A stretch of DNA of 64,000 nt from Flavitalea plasmicola (GCF_030546645.1 NZ_JAUOTO010000011.1:62001-126000); one strand, 5' to 3'. Positions 24,337 to 33,042 are shown, counted from the first letter of the stretch. Notes: a model not told the origin generated them from the sequence alone. A program made the numbers and translations.

Positions 24337-25224
24337 TTATAAGGTGTTGATGTCCATACGGGTGATGATATGGCTGAAATAAACGTCTTCGAGGTTAGGA
24401 GGGCTGGGCGCAAACCCGTCGGAAGGATCGCTGTCGGATAGGATCCTGATATATAATTCGCCTCCTTTCAACTGCGTGGAGAGTATGGAATAACCGGACT
24501 GATATTGTCCGATATCGTTCTTGGGGATCATCTTGCTAAAAACTCTTCCTTCCATCTCCGTCATGGCTTGTTGCGGGCGGCCGCTGTAAAGGACTTCTCC
24601 CTGGCAGATGATGGCAAAATTGGGGCAGAGGGTGCTGACATCTTCCACGATATGCGTGGATAATATGACGATGGTATTTTCACCCAGGTGGCTTAGTAAA
24701 TTATAGAAGCGATTGCGTTCCGCCGGGTCCAGTCCTGCCGTCGGCTCGTCCACGATGATCAGTCGCGGCTGACCGATCAAGGCTTGTGCGATCCCCCATC
24801 TTTGTTTCATGCCACCGGAGAAAGTACCCAGCTTTTTCTTCCTGTCCTTATACAGGTTGACATTATTCAGCAGCTCGCCCACGAGCTCTTTACGTTCGCC
24901 GGCCCGCTGCACGCCTTTCAGCCGGGCGACGTGGTCCAGCATCTGTTCGGCGGAGATGCGGGGGTATACGCCGAACTCCTGGGGAAGATAGCCCAGTAAT
25001 TTCCGGACCTCCGTCTTGTTGCGCAGGACATCCAGGTCATCCAGGAATATGCTGCCTGTGTCGGCTTCCTGCAGCGTGGCGATGGTCCGCATCAGGGAGG
25101 ATTTGCCGGCGCCGTTAGGCCCCAGCAGGCCAAACATGCCGTTGGTTAGCGTCAGGTTCACGTCCCGGATGGCGCGCACGCCGTTGGCGTAGGTCTTGGA
25201 GAGACCACGAATGACTAGTTGCAT
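24337..25224 (-). CDS. ABC transporter ATPase partner of the M1-fused permease
   Basis: A 295-residue ABC-2 type ATPase: Walker A LLGPNGAGKSS, signature FSGGMKQRWGIAQAL, Walker B LIIVDEPTAGLD, then a C-terminal extension of about 80 residues. The 9-base gap to the large permease makes that protein its membrane partner. Type and layout resemble exporters or envelope-stress ABC systems; the substrate is unknown. Confidence 0.92.
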   Translation of the reverse strand: MQLVIRGLSKTYANGVRAIRDVNLTLTNGMFGLLGPNGAGKSSLMRTIATLQEADTGSIFLDDLDVLRNKTEVRKLLGYLPQEFGVYPRISAEQMLDHVARLKGVQRAGERKELVGELLNNVNLYKDRKKKLGTFSGGMKQRWGIAQALIGQPRLIIVDEPTAGLDPAERNRFYNLLSHLGENTIVILSTHIVEDVSTLCPNFAIICQGEVLYSGRPQQAMTEMEGRVFSKMIPKNDIGQYQSGYSILSTQLKGGELYIRILSDSDPSDGFAPSPPNLEDVYFSHIITRMDINTL

Positions 25225-25253
25225 ATGGTTATTTTAGAAGTGTATGGGCTGTT

Positions 25254-25991
25254 TTACCGAGTGCTTTTGTTGAGCTTGTCCAGGTTGAGGCCTGTGAGGT
25301 TGATCTTTGTTTGTGGCGTATAATGGATACTGATCGTTTCTATTTGTGCCTGTTGATCATTGACCTCGCTGCTGGCGTCCAGGTTGGCGGCCAGATGGCG
25401 GATATGGGCGTTGCTATGCAGGATCAGGTCGATATTCTTCCCTTCTATCTGTAAAGAATCATAATATTGGGAAGGATAGTTCGTATCGTTGGTACGATAG
25501 GACTCTCCGATCCAAAGCTGGGTATCGGTGGCTGTAACATGCGCTTGGAAAGAGCCGGGTCTATCATTTCCTTTCAACAGGGCCAGCAGGCCTTTTAGCC
25601 GGATGCCGGTGTGGCTGCCCATATGAACGGATACCCAGGGGAGATCGCTGTAGAAGTGGTATGCATCATGTGCGTTTGTGAAACTGCCGCCATTCCCCCG
25701 GATCACTACCGAATCTTCGTTCACGGGCTTGCAGCTGATATAACCCGCATCGGTTTGCCGGTATTCAACAAAAAAGCTGTCGGAAGGTACCAGGGTGACA
25801 TTGATATTGCCTTCCAGATATACTACTGACGGGGACTTTCCTTTATATGGACGGATCCATTCATCTGTCGGACGTATTGAACTGATAATATGGCCCTTTT
25901 TGAGCTGACTATACAGGCCCAGATGGATGGCGCCTAAGAACGCCAGCATGGCCAGGAAAAGAAAAACTAATAATTTATTGCTTGTCTTCAT
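25254..25991 (-). CDS. Membrane-anchored beta-helical protein of unknown function
   Basis: A 245-residue protein with one N-terminal membrane helix (about 7-28) and a periplasmic domain rich in beta strands. Its repeated pattern (SVVYLEGNINVTLVPSD, later LHSNAHIRHLAANLDASSEV) resembles the GIN-type head domain of DUF2807, but I am not sure of the family. It lies between the GntR gene and the second ATPase gene with gaps of 20 and 29 bases, so it belongs to the same operon. It may modulate the ABC system. Confidence 0.65.
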   Translation of the reverse strand: MKTSNKLLVFLFLAMLAFLGAIHLGLYSQLKKGHIISSIRPTDEWIRPYKGKSPSVVYLEGNINVTLVPSDSFFVEYRQTDAGYISCKPVNEDSVVIRGNGGSFTNAHDAYHFYSDLPWVSVHMGSHTGIRLKGLLALLKGNDRPGSFQAHVTATDTQLWIGESYRTNDTNYPSQYYDSLQIEGKNIDLILHSNAHIRHLAANLDASSEVNDQQAQIETISIHYTPQTKINLTGLNLDKLNKSTR

Positions 25992-26011
25992 ACATCAACA
26001 TTGTGGGAGGG

Positions 26012-26383
26012 CTATGAAAAATATTGTTTGCGGTATTGTTCATACCGTGGCTTTAATTCTTCCGGGTCCATGCCCAGCAGGAAGAGACTGCGAAAGACCT
26101 GGGGCAGCTCCTTTTCAATAAATACATCTTTCCGATAGCGGACGGCCTGCTGGATGGCATCCTTCGACGTGAAAAAACCAATGCCTCTTTGATTGAAAAT
26201 AATCTGCTGCTGCTGCAGGAATTCATAGGTCCGCATGACTGTATTAGGGTTGACCTCCAATTGGATGGCCATTTCCCTAACGGATGGAATGCGCCCGCCG
26301 GCTTCCCACTCCTTCAACAGGATCTTTTCACAGACATAATCCGCGATCTGCAGGTAAATACTTTGGGATTCTCTGAACTGCAT
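26012..26383 (-). CDS. GntR family regulator, YtrA type
   Basis: A 123-residue regulator. The N-terminal winged helix is typical of GntR (SIYLQIADYVCEKIL, RIPSVREMAIQLEVNPNTV, RTYEFLQQQQIIFNQRGIGF). The C-terminal part is only about 50 residues, as in the YtrA subfamily, which usually controls an adjacent ABC transporter operon. It is the third gene of the six-gene operon, and a perfect inverted repeat at the operon promoter (28089-28118) is its probable operator. Confidence 0.93.
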   Translation of the reverse strand: MQFRESQSIYLQIADYVCEKILLKEWEAGGRIPSVREMAIQLEVNPNTVMRTYEFLQQQQIIFNQRGIGFFTSKDAIQQAVRYRKDVFIEKELPQVFRSLFLLGMDPEELKPRYEQYRKQYFS

Positions 26384-26399
26384 ATTGATGTTTTTAGCC

Positions 26400-27242
26400 C
26401 TACACTTCTTTTTCTTTCAGCCGGAAATAAGTAATGAACCAAAGCATGGGAGCAATACTATACTGGATCAAAAAGATCAGGATCCTTTCTAATGAAGGAG
26501 GTAGTCTGACAAATTGAGGGGGGCCCGGTGTGCTGAAATTGATCCATTGCAGCGGGGTGTCGTAATGCCACCCTTCAGGCAGGAACTCCTGCAACCCTTT
26601 ACCCATAAAAAGGATGAAGACCAGCCAGCACAGCAGGATGGTTACGATGGTCTTAATGAAGCCCCAGCGTTTGAAATAGACCGATCCCAGGAGGAAGGCT
26701 GACTGGACGACAAAATAGCCCAGCAAGATCAGGTGATATTGTTTATCCGGCATAGGCGCCCACTGGTTATTCCATAGGTTGAGCACTTCAACCTTCCCTA
26801 TGGGCGACATAGTACCAGGCCAATGTTGGTGTTCCCGGGCAATAATGTCATTGGCCATGGACACCATCGGTATGTCCACTAAATAAAAAACAAGCGTATA
26901 GGCAAGGAAGAAAAGCACTACGCCGAAAAGGATCCCGCACATTAGTTTTTCCAGGTGACTGGCCGGGATGGACAGGTATTGGATAGCACGGGCCTTGCTG
27001 CCTAATTCTGCGAAGATGGTGCTGGCATAAAGACATCCGACCACATACAAGCCGCAATGGTAGGCTGTATATTGGAGAAAAAGATTTAAGGGACCGAACT
27101 TATCTATTGCAAGGAGAAAGCCATACCAGGCCATAAGCAGGCCGCCCATGGCCAGTAAGGCAAGTAAATATCGTTTGCGGTTTTCTGCCCAGTGACCGCC
27201 TACCAGCATCCACCATCTGCCGAAGTCAAAAGTTTGATTCAT
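26400..27242 (-). CDS. ABC-2 type permease-like membrane protein
   Basis: A 280-residue protein with about six membrane helices, for example LLALLAMGGLLMAWYGFLL near residue 35 and others around 105-125 and 170-215. No enzyme motif is seen. It is placed three bases after the ATPase gene and before the GntR gene, so it is probably the permease of the first ABC transporter in this operon. Confidence 0.8.
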   Translation of the reverse strand: MNQTFDFGRWWMLVGGHWAENRKRYLLALLAMGGLLMAWYGFLLAIDKFGPLNLFLQYTAYHCGLYVVGCLYASTIFAELGSKARAIQYLSIPASHLEKLMCGILFGVVLFFLAYTLVFYLVDIPMVSMANDIIAREHQHWPGTMSPIGKVEVLNLWNNQWAPMPDKQYHLILLGYFVVQSAFLLGSVYFKRWGFIKTIVTILLCWLVFILFMGKGLQEFLPEGWHYDTPLQWINFSTPGPPQFVRLPPSLERILIFLIQYSIAPMLWFITYFRLKEKEV

Positions 27243-27245
27243 TAT

Positions 27246-28079
27246 TTAGGATTTAAACGCCTTATTTATTTGCTCGCTGGCCAGGATCACGGCCTTGTAC
27301 AACATTTCGAGGTCCGGACGGCTGTCGTCTCCATCCGTATTGGGAAGCACCAACGCATTCCCTTTGAAGGAGGATTCGCTGTAGAGGGCCCGGGAAAGAT
27401 CTTCCGGATCGAAGGAGAATGAGAATGTCAGTTTTTGGGCGATGGTTTCGATGTCCTGTTCGAAGAGGATCTTCCCATCTTCGATGACCAGTATCCTGTC
27501 GATAAGATTTTCCAGGTCTTTCACCTGGTGTGTGCTGATAAGGATACACTTTTTCTCGTCCAACGCCCCGGCGATCACCTTCCGGAACTGGCCTTTGCTG
27601 ATGATGTCCAGGCCGTTGGTTGGCTCATCCATCAGCAGGAGAGGGGCATTGACGGCAAGCGCAAAGCTGATGAGCAATTTTTTCTGCTGACCATAGCTCA
27701 TTTCCTGCATGGTGCCTTCTGCCGGAATGTCGAATCCGGCAATATATTGATGAAATTGTTGAAAGCTGAAATGGGGGTAAAAACAAGCCGTATGACGGAC
27801 CCACCTGGCAATGGTGATCGGAGGCAGGTAGAACTCTTCCGGCAGCAGGAACACTTGCCGTAGAAAAGCTGGCTGTCTTTTACGAGGCTCGAATCCGAGG
27901 ACGTCGAGGCGCCCCTGCTGGGGGAAAAGGAGCCCTGCCATATTACGCAGGAGGGTAGATTTGCCTGTTCCATTCCGGCCCAATAGTCCATAGATAGAGC
28001 CCGGCTTAAGTTCAAGATCCAAGCCATTAAATACGGGTCTGCGGCGATAAGAAAAGGTCAAATTCCGGACGCTTACCAT
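27246..28079 (-). CDS. ABC transporter ATPase, first gene of the GntR operon
   Basis: A 277-residue ATPase: Walker A LLGRNGTGKSTLLRNMAG, signature MSYGQQKKLLISFAL (an SYGQQ rather than SGGQ variant), Walker B LLLMDEPTNGLD. The C-terminal 70 residues are variable. It starts nine bases from the 30-base inverted repeat and heads a run of six genes with gaps of 3-29 bases. Confidence 0.92.
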   Translation of the reverse strand: MVSVRNLTFSYRRRPVFNGLDLELKPGSIYGLLGRNGTGKSTLLRNMAGLLFPQQGRLDVLGFEPRKRQPAFLRQVFLLPEEFYLPPITIARWVRHTACFYPHFSFQQFHQYIAGFDIPAEGTMQEMSYGQQKKLLISFALAVNAPLLLMDEPTNGLDIISKGQFRKVIAGALDEKKCILISTHQVKDLENLIDRILVIEDGKILFEQDIETIAQKLTFSFSFDPEDLSRALYSESSFKGNALVLPNTDGDDSRPDLEMLYKAVILASEQINKAFKS

Positions 28080-28088
28080 AGTGGGTAT

Positions 28089-28118
28089 TTTAGTGTACTA
28101 GTAAAGTAGTACACTAAA
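28089..28118. promoter_or_regulatory. Perfect 12+6+12 inverted repeat, probable GntR operator
   Basis: TTTAGTGTACTA (28089-28100) and TAGTACACTAAA (28107-28118) are perfect inverted arms around a six-base spacer (GTAAAG). It begins nine bases upstream of the first start codon of the ABC operon. The length and TAGTGTAC/GTACACTA core suit a dimeric GntR/YtrA regulator, and one is encoded within the operon. A regulator bound here would block transcription or translation start of all six genes. Confidence 0.75.
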
Positions 28119-28164
28119 GTCTAAAAAAGAATTCATACCTCCAAATTTATTTTACAGGGCGGGC

Positions 28165-28199
28165 AAAAAAAGGGCCGCCTCAAGGAGCTAATTTGAGAC
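28165..28199 (-). terminator. Possible terminator of the PepSY-like gene
   Basis: On the minus strand, GTCTCAA pairs with TTGAGGC (one G-T pair; arms 28193-28199 and 28177-28183), followed shortly by a seven-base T-run (28165-28171). It lies about 40 bases beyond the stop at 28241. Confidence 0.4.
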
Positions 28200-28240
28200 A
28201 GCCAGCTATCACATGGGATCATTTAATGGCAGGTCTTCAC

Positions 28241-28702
28241 TTACCTACTGGCATAATCCCGCTCATGACCACGTTTGTCGAGGTACAGGTTCCTATAGGC
28301 GCCTTGTTCTTTTACTTTCACCTGGTACAGGTCCCGTTTCATAGGCCGTTCGATCTTGGTATAGCGGTGCGCATACCGGCCCGCATACTTTTCATTCAGC
28401 CGGTGCATTACCTTATCGGGTACTGCGGTGCCGGCGATGGGCACCCGGGAGTCGATGTGATGACCTTTCGCATCGTAGCAGGAGGTCATTTCGATATTGC
28501 CGTCCATTTTGCGGAAGCTGGCATCCCATCTTCCATCATTGTATTTCCAGTGTATGGCGCTGGCATCGGGATAATCCCTATGAAATCTTTCCTTTACGGA
28601 CATAGGTACATTCTTTTCCGGTGTATAGCGTGTCTTCAGGTCTTTTGCATACATCATAGTGGTGGCCGACAGCAAACAAAGGCCGATGATTATCTTCTTC
28701 AT
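28241..28702 (-). CDS. PepSY-like secreted protein
   Basis: About 153 residues from the ATG at 28702, which starts a clean signal peptide (MKKIIIGLCLLSATTMMYA); the longer reading frame to 28822 has no such logic. The mature part resembles the PepSY-like (beta-lactamase-inhibitor-like) family: FHRDYPDASAIHWKYNDGRW, then SCYDAKGHHID. Such proteins are periplasmic and of unknown function. It is divergent from the DUF5009 gene. Confidence 0.75.
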   Translation of the reverse strand: MKKIIIGLCLLSATTMMYAKDLKTRYTPEKNVPMSVKERFHRDYPDASAIHWKYNDGRWDASFRKMDGNIEMTSCYDAKGHHIDSRVPIAGTAVPDKVMHRLNEKYAGRYAHRYTKIERPMKRDLYQVKVKEQGAYRNLYLDKRGHERDYASR

Positions 28703-28836
28703 AAAAATCATTTTTTGTGAGAAAATATGATCCATGGTAATGCGCGCAATAATCCTGCCACGGCAAGCGACAGATTTATGCGAAAAACTTGTTAAAATCA
28801 GTATATTCATGCCTACAATCATATATTCCTTCTGTT

Positions 28837-29955
28837 ATGGCTCAACCGGCAACTGCTACACCTTCTCAACGACTGTATTCTCTCGATGCCCTCCGTGGGC
28901 TGGATATGTTCTGGATCATCGGCGGCGAAGAGTTCTTTCATAGTCTGGCCAAGATCACCGGCAGTCCTTTTTGGGGAACGTTATCCGAACAGTTCGATCA
29001 TCCGAAATGGAATGGCTTTCATTTCTATGACCTTATCTTCCCGCTGTTCCTCTTCATTGCGGGGGTGGCAACGCCGTATTCCGTGGGAAGGGAGCTGGAG
29101 AAAGGCGTCGATCGGCAAAAGCTGTTGTGGAGGGTGGTTCGCAGGGGCCTGACGCTGGTGATCCTGGGGATCATTTACAACAACCGGCTGGAGATCCACC
29201 CGCTGTCGGAGGTCCGCTTTTGCAGTGTGCTGGGGCGCATCGGGCTGGCCTATATGTTCGCGAACATCATTTATATCTATACAAAGCAAAAGGGACAGAT
29301 CATCTGGCTGGCGGGTTTGCTCATCGGTTATTGGTTATTGTTGGCCTTTAATGCCGCCCCGGGTTTTCCCCGTGGGGATCTAAGTATGGAGGGAAATTTC
29401 GCATCGTATATCGACCGGTCCATTCTTCCCGGTCATTTGTACCTGGTGATCCATGATCCCGAGGGACTGGTGTCCACTATTCCCGCTATTGGCACGGGCC
29501 TTATGGGGATACTTACCGGCAATCTTTTGAGGAACAGCGTCCTTCAGCCGTCCGTCAGGGCGATGCGCATGGCCCTGGCCGGAGTGATCTCCCTTGGGCT
29601 GGCTCTCATCTGGAACCTGGTATTTCCTATCAATAAGAACCTTTGGACCAGCTCATTTGTTTTGCTGGCGGGAGGGCTCAGCCTGTTGTTCCTGGCTTTA
29701 TTCTATTACATCATCGACGTGCTGGGGCATCGGAAATGGGCTTTCTTTTTCACGGTCATCGGGATGAACTCCATCCTTATTTATATGTCCAGCCGGTTTA
29801 TCAACTGGAAATACGCCACGGACGGCTTTTTTAAATGGCTGTTGCAATTAGTGGGAGAGCCCTGGAATGCTTTTGTATGGGTGTTCTGTTTTCTGGCCGT
29901 CAAATGGGCTTTGCTGTACTTCCTGTATAAGAAGAAAGTATTTTTGAAAGTATAG
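28837..29955 (+). CDS. DUF5009 / acyltransferase-like membrane protein
   Basis: A 372-residue polytopic membrane protein from the ATG at 28837 (MAQPATATPSQRLYSLDALRG). The LYSLDALRGLDMFWII start and the FYDLIFPLFLFIAGVA segment place it in DUF5009, related to the heparan-alpha-glucosaminide acetyltransferases. About ten helices. It probably transfers acyl groups to an envelope sugar; the substrate is unknown. Convergent with the HxlR gene. Confidence 0.87.
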   Translation: MAQPATATPSQRLYSLDALRGLDMFWIIGGEEFFHSLAKITGSPFWGTLSEQFDHPKWNGFHFYDLIFPLFLFIAGVATPYSVGRELEKGVDRQKLLWRVVRRGLTLVILGIIYNNRLEIHPLSEVRFCSVLGRIGLAYMFANIIYIYTKQKGQIIWLAGLLIGYWLLLAFNAAPGFPRGDLSMEGNFASYIDRSILPGHLYLVIHDPEGLVSTIPAIGTGLMGILTGNLLRNSVLQPSVRAMRMALAGVISLGLALIWNLVFPINKNLWTSSFVLLAGGLSLLFLALFYYIIDVLGHRKWAFFFTVIGMNSILIYMSSRFINWKYATDGFFKWLLQLVGEPWNAFVWVFCFLAVKWALLYFLYKKKVFLKV

Positions 29956-29960
29956 CGGGC

Positions 29961-30335
29961 TTATGCTTTTACGGCGCCTTTTAAGTCGCCGATGATGGTT
30001 TCGCTGAACTGGCACATCAGGTCCAGCAGGCCCGACAATTCTTCTCCTTTGTCGGTAAGCGCGTATTCCACTTTCGGCGGGATCTCGTCGAAGTCGGTCC
30101 TGGTGATCAATCCATACTTTTCCAGGAGCTTGAGGCGATCGGAAAGAATGGTGTCGCTGATGTATTTGAGGTCATCTTTTATCAGCTTGAAGCGGTTGTT
30201 ACCTTCTTCGATACAAAACAGCACATCGCTGAACCACCTTTTGCTTACAAGGTCCAGCAGTTCGTTAAGCGTGCATTTTTCTTCGAGGTAAGCCTGGTTG
30301 CGATAGTTGGTGGAGGTTATTTTTCTCTCTGACAT
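29961..30335 (-). CDS. HxlR-family winged-helix regulator
   Basis: About 124 residues (ATG at 30335, or 30341). The HxlR pattern is clear: KCTLNELLDLVSKRWFSDVL near the N-terminus, ISDTILSDRLKLLEKYGLI as recognition part, and the wing PPKVEYALTDKGEEL. A single cysteine precedes the HTH (EKCTL), where some HxlR members such as HypR sense oxidants. Its target is not obvious; the divergent retropepsin gene is nearest. Confidence 0.88.
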   Translation of the reverse strand: MSERKITSTNYRNQAYLEEKCTLNELLDLVSKRWFSDVLFCIEEGNNRFKLIKDDLKYISDTILSDRLKLLEKYGLITRTDFDEIPPKVEYALTDKGEELSGLLDLMCQFSETIIGDLKGAVKA

Positions 30336-30473
30336 GATCACGATGTTTAGACTTTAACACTGGTGGGACAGCCAGGTGTATTTAGGCTGCCTATTGCAAA
30401 ATAAACAAAAATGTCGCCGGAATGCTGAAAAGAACGACTATTTTACCTCCGAAGTTGCTTATAATAATATATT

Positions 30474-31754
30474 ATGAATAGATTCCATCTTCTGTTGCTG
30501 CTGTGTTGCAGCCTGGCCTGCCGGCATGCTGTCTCCCCTCAGCTGGAAAAGGAGTGGCAATCCTGGCTGGACCAAAAGGAGTATTTCAAGCTAAGAAGCA
30601 GCCTGGAGCTGCATAAAGATGATGTCGACCCCGAGAAAGCCTTGTATTTCCGTGCTTTTATAGATAACGTTTTTAATATGAATACCCAATCCATCCAGGA
30701 CATCCGGGCCCTGATGGAGGGATATGGCGCTCATTTGCCCGACAGTGTCAAGGCACGTCTGATGCTGCTGGAGGAGGACAACTATTTCAAGACCTTCCAG
30801 TATGCCAGCGCTGCCCGGGTGGATAATGAGCTGATCGATCATTACAAAATGGCGATGGATAGCGCTGCCTATGCCGATGTCAGGAACACGGCGCTAATCA
30901 CCAATGGCCTTGCCGGCGTGCCGTTGCAAGAGGCGCGGATCCCCGGGAATGTGGTCCTGCCCTGGACGAAGAATAAAGTGGGTTTGATGGAGATCCCTGT
31001 CCGGCATGGGGACAGCAATTATCTGGCGATCTTCGACACCAGGGCGAATATCTCGAGTATTTCGGCCACTTATGCCAAAAAGCTGGGGATCCGCATGCTG
31101 AATGTCAGCTATGACGAAGGGGCAGGCGTTACGGGCCAGCGCTTCAAATGTTCTCTGGGGGTAGCCGACAGTTTGCGGATCAGCGAGATCCTTATGAAAA
31201 ACGTCGTTTTCCAGGTGATGCCCGATGAGGTCCTGTATATTGCCCCTATCGATCTTGCGCTCAATATTATTATTGGTTATCCTGTCATTGCCCAATGGCG
31301 CGAGATCCGGATCCACCAGAACGGAAAGATGACCATTCCTTCGGAACCGGGGCATGCTGAATGGCACAATCTTGCCATGGACGGGCTCGATCCTGTCATC
31401 TGCGCGATTGCAGGCCGGGATACGCTTGGTTTTAAGTTCGATACGGGAGCTTCATCCTCCGATCTTTTCGACAATTATTTCCGGAGATACAGGCAGGACA
31501 TCCTAAAAAAGGGTAAAGCTTCTACTATCCGGCTGGGGGGCGCAGGGGGCGTCGTCGAAAAGGACGTGTATATGATCAGGGATTTTTCCATCAGGGTCGG
31601 CAGCAAGACGGCGACCTTAAAGCAGGTGGCTGTGCACAAGGATCCCATCCCCAATCTCAATGAGAAATATTATGGTAACCTGGGCCAGGACCTGATCGGG
31701 CAGTTCAGTGAAATGATCCTCAATTTCGAGAGCATGTATATCGATTTCAAGTAG
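30474..31754 (+). CDS. Two-lobe retropepsin-like aspartic protease lipoprotein
   Basis: A 426-residue protein with a lipoprotein signal ending LACCR-like (lipobox CSLAC, Cys16), so probably anchored in the envelope. After a helical N-terminal part (about 20-150) come two aspartic-protease-type halves. The first has D188-T189-R190 (AIFDTRANISSI), where the usual glycine of DTG/DSG is arginine; the second has a normal D323-T324-G325 (FKFDTGASSSDL). Both catalytic aspartates are present, as in a bilobed pepsin or fused retropepsin, but the altered first motif may lower or change activity. Single gene, followed by a small acidic gene. Confidence 0.82.
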   Translation: MNRFHLLLLLCCSLACRHAVSPQLEKEWQSWLDQKEYFKLRSSLELHKDDVDPEKALYFRAFIDNVFNMNTQSIQDIRALMEGYGAHLPDSVKARLMLLEEDNYFKTFQYASAARVDNELIDHYKMAMDSAAYADVRNTALITNGLAGVPLQEARIPGNVVLPWTKNKVGLMEIPVRHGDSNYLAIFDTRANISSISATYAKKLGIRMLNVSYDEGAGVTGQRFKCSLGVADSLRISEILMKNVVFQVMPDEVLYIAPIDLALNIIIGYPVIAQWREIRIHQNGKMTIPSEPGHAEWHNLAMDGLDPVICAIAGRDTLGFKFDTGASSSDLFDNYFRRYRQDILKKGKASTIRLGGAGGVVEKDVYMIRDFSIRVGSKTATLKQVAVHKDPIPNLNEKYYGNLGQDLIGQFSEMILNFESMYIDFK

Positions 31755-31783
31755 GCGTTGGATGTTCAAGCAGGCGTTGGATG
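31753..31783 (+). repeat. 12-bp tandem direct repeat after the protease gene
   Basis: AGGCGTTGGATG occurs at 31753-31764 and 31772-31783, a 19-base period. The first copy begins in the stop codon region of the protease gene. A further short repeat (GGTTCA twice) follows before 31821. Confidence 0.7.
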
Positions 31784-31820
31784 GTGCAGGAATTGCTGGG
31801 ATAGGTTCAAACAGGTTCAT

Positions 31821-32042
31821 ATGAAGAAGAAAGCCAACAAGCCTATCCGAAAAAAAGAAGAAGTCCAGCAGAGCAACGACGAGCATATCGACCAGGATTT
31901 TCCTGGCTTCCCTCATCCTCCCGGCAAAAAGGAAACCATCACCCACAATGGTTCTGCGAATGCATTTTCGGGAACGGAATATGATGGGGAAGCGGAGGAT
32001 GAGGCAGACGGCCCTGCGAAGGATGACGACAGTAAATATTAG
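31821..32042 (+). CDS. Small disordered acidic protein
   Basis: A 73-residue protein from ATG 31821: basic start (MKKKANKPIRKKEE) and a strongly acidic tail (EYDGEAEDEADGPAKDDDSK). No membrane helix or known domain is visible; it looks mostly disordered. The longer frame to 31758 starts inside a repeat and is less likely. It is flanked on both sides by short tandem duplications. Whether it is expressed is uncertain. Confidence 0.45.
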   Translation: MKKKANKPIRKKEEVQQSNDEHIDQDFPGFPHPPGKKETITHNGSANAFSGTEYDGEAEDEADGPAKDDDSKY

Positions 32043-32087
32043 ATCAGGTCACAGGTGGATCGGTTAGATCATGTCACAGGTGGATCG
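32041..32087. repeat. 22-bp tandem direct repeat at the 3' end of the phosphodiesterase gene
   Basis: A 22-base unit beginning AGATCA at 32041 recurs at 32066 with one mismatch (G/T), period 25. The second copy contains the last codons and stop of the minus-strand phosphodiesterase; the first copy repeats them outside the gene. It looks like a local tandem duplication. Confidence 0.7.
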
Positions 32088-33042
32088 CAACGCCCTGATC
32101 GGGGAAAATAAGCCTGACGTGCAAGAGATTACCCGCTTCCAGCTCTTGTCGTATGATGTTTTCCTGCTCACCTGAAGGTTTACGGTGGGTGATGACAACG
32201 GGAAGGTCCCGCATGGGGGCTTCTCCGGCAATTTGTTCCAATCTTTTTAATTCGTCCATGAGCAGGCGGGGCGTAAGGTGACCAAACAGCAGCCGCTCCG
32301 GCTGTTGATTGGAGAAGGATGTCTCTATAAAGATGGCCCGGAGTTTTCCTTGTCGTATCAGGGGACCTGTCACCTGCCACAATTTCGCCAGTTTTCCGGC
32401 ATGCTCGATGGTATCGGCGCCTGTGTCACCCAGATACAGGAGGTAGGCATCTCCCTTTCTTATGAGGAAGGCAGAACTTTCGTAAGGCTCGCCATGGCTG
32501 AGGGGAAAGGCGGTGACCTGCATACCTGTTCCTGTCAGTTGTATCTCCTGTCCGGCTTGCATTGGTGCATAATGGTATTTCTTCAAAGCGGGGGCTTCCC
32601 CTGCATCGGCAAAATTAGCCCAGGCGGCCCAGGTGAAATATTTTTCCTCCAGCACTTTGAGGGTATGGGGCATGCCATAAATGGTTTTGGCCGTGTCGTC
32701 GGGGGAATTGATGATCAGGCCTGCCACATGGTCCAGGTGAGGGTGGGAGATACAATAGCCTTTAATATGTCCTCTCAATATTTTGCTCACGCTGCCGGAG
32801 AAGGCGCCATTGTCCACGGCTTTTTGAATGCCGGCATAAAGGGTCCCTGCATCCAGGCAAATATAGTCCTCGTGACCGGCGGGCGCCACCATATAAGCGG
32901 AGAGATTGCTTTCATCCAGCCCGCCTTTTACGCCCAGGGGAACCACGATAAAGGAGTCGTGGCGCGGACCGGCGCCCGACTGGGAAAAAAGACAGGAGGG
33001 AAGGATCAGCAGCAGGATGCACGTAAGTATAGGACTGTTCAT
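32074..33042 (-). CDS. Exported class II 3',5'-cyclic-nucleotide phosphodiesterase
   Basis: A 322-residue metallo-beta-lactamase-fold enzyme of the class II cyclic-nucleotide phosphodiesterase family (yeast PDE1, Vibrio CpdP). The metal motif is SHPHLDHVAG (HxHxDH), with later ligands in FPLSHGEP, YLGDTG and LFGHLTP. It has a signal peptide (CILLLILPSCLFSQS), so it should act outside the cytoplasm and hydrolyse extracellular or periplasmic cyclic nucleotides; an alternative reading of the same signal is a lipoprotein at Cys17. Single gene, divergent from OsmC. Confidence 0.9.
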   Translation of the reverse strand: MNSPILTCILLLILPSCLFSQSGAGPRHDSFIVVPLGVKGGLDESNLSAYMVAPAGHEDYICLDAGTLYAGIQKAVDNGAFSGSVSKILRGHIKGYCISHPHLDHVAGLIINSPDDTAKTIYGMPHTLKVLEEKYFTWAAWANFADAGEAPALKKYHYAPMQAGQEIQLTGTGMQVTAFPLSHGEPYESSAFLIRKGDAYLLYLGDTGADTIEHAGKLAKLWQVTGPLIRQGKLRAIFIETSFSNQQPERLLFGHLTPRLLMDELKRLEQIAGEAPMRDLPVVITHRKPSGEQENIIRQELEAGNLLHVRLIFPDQGVAIHL

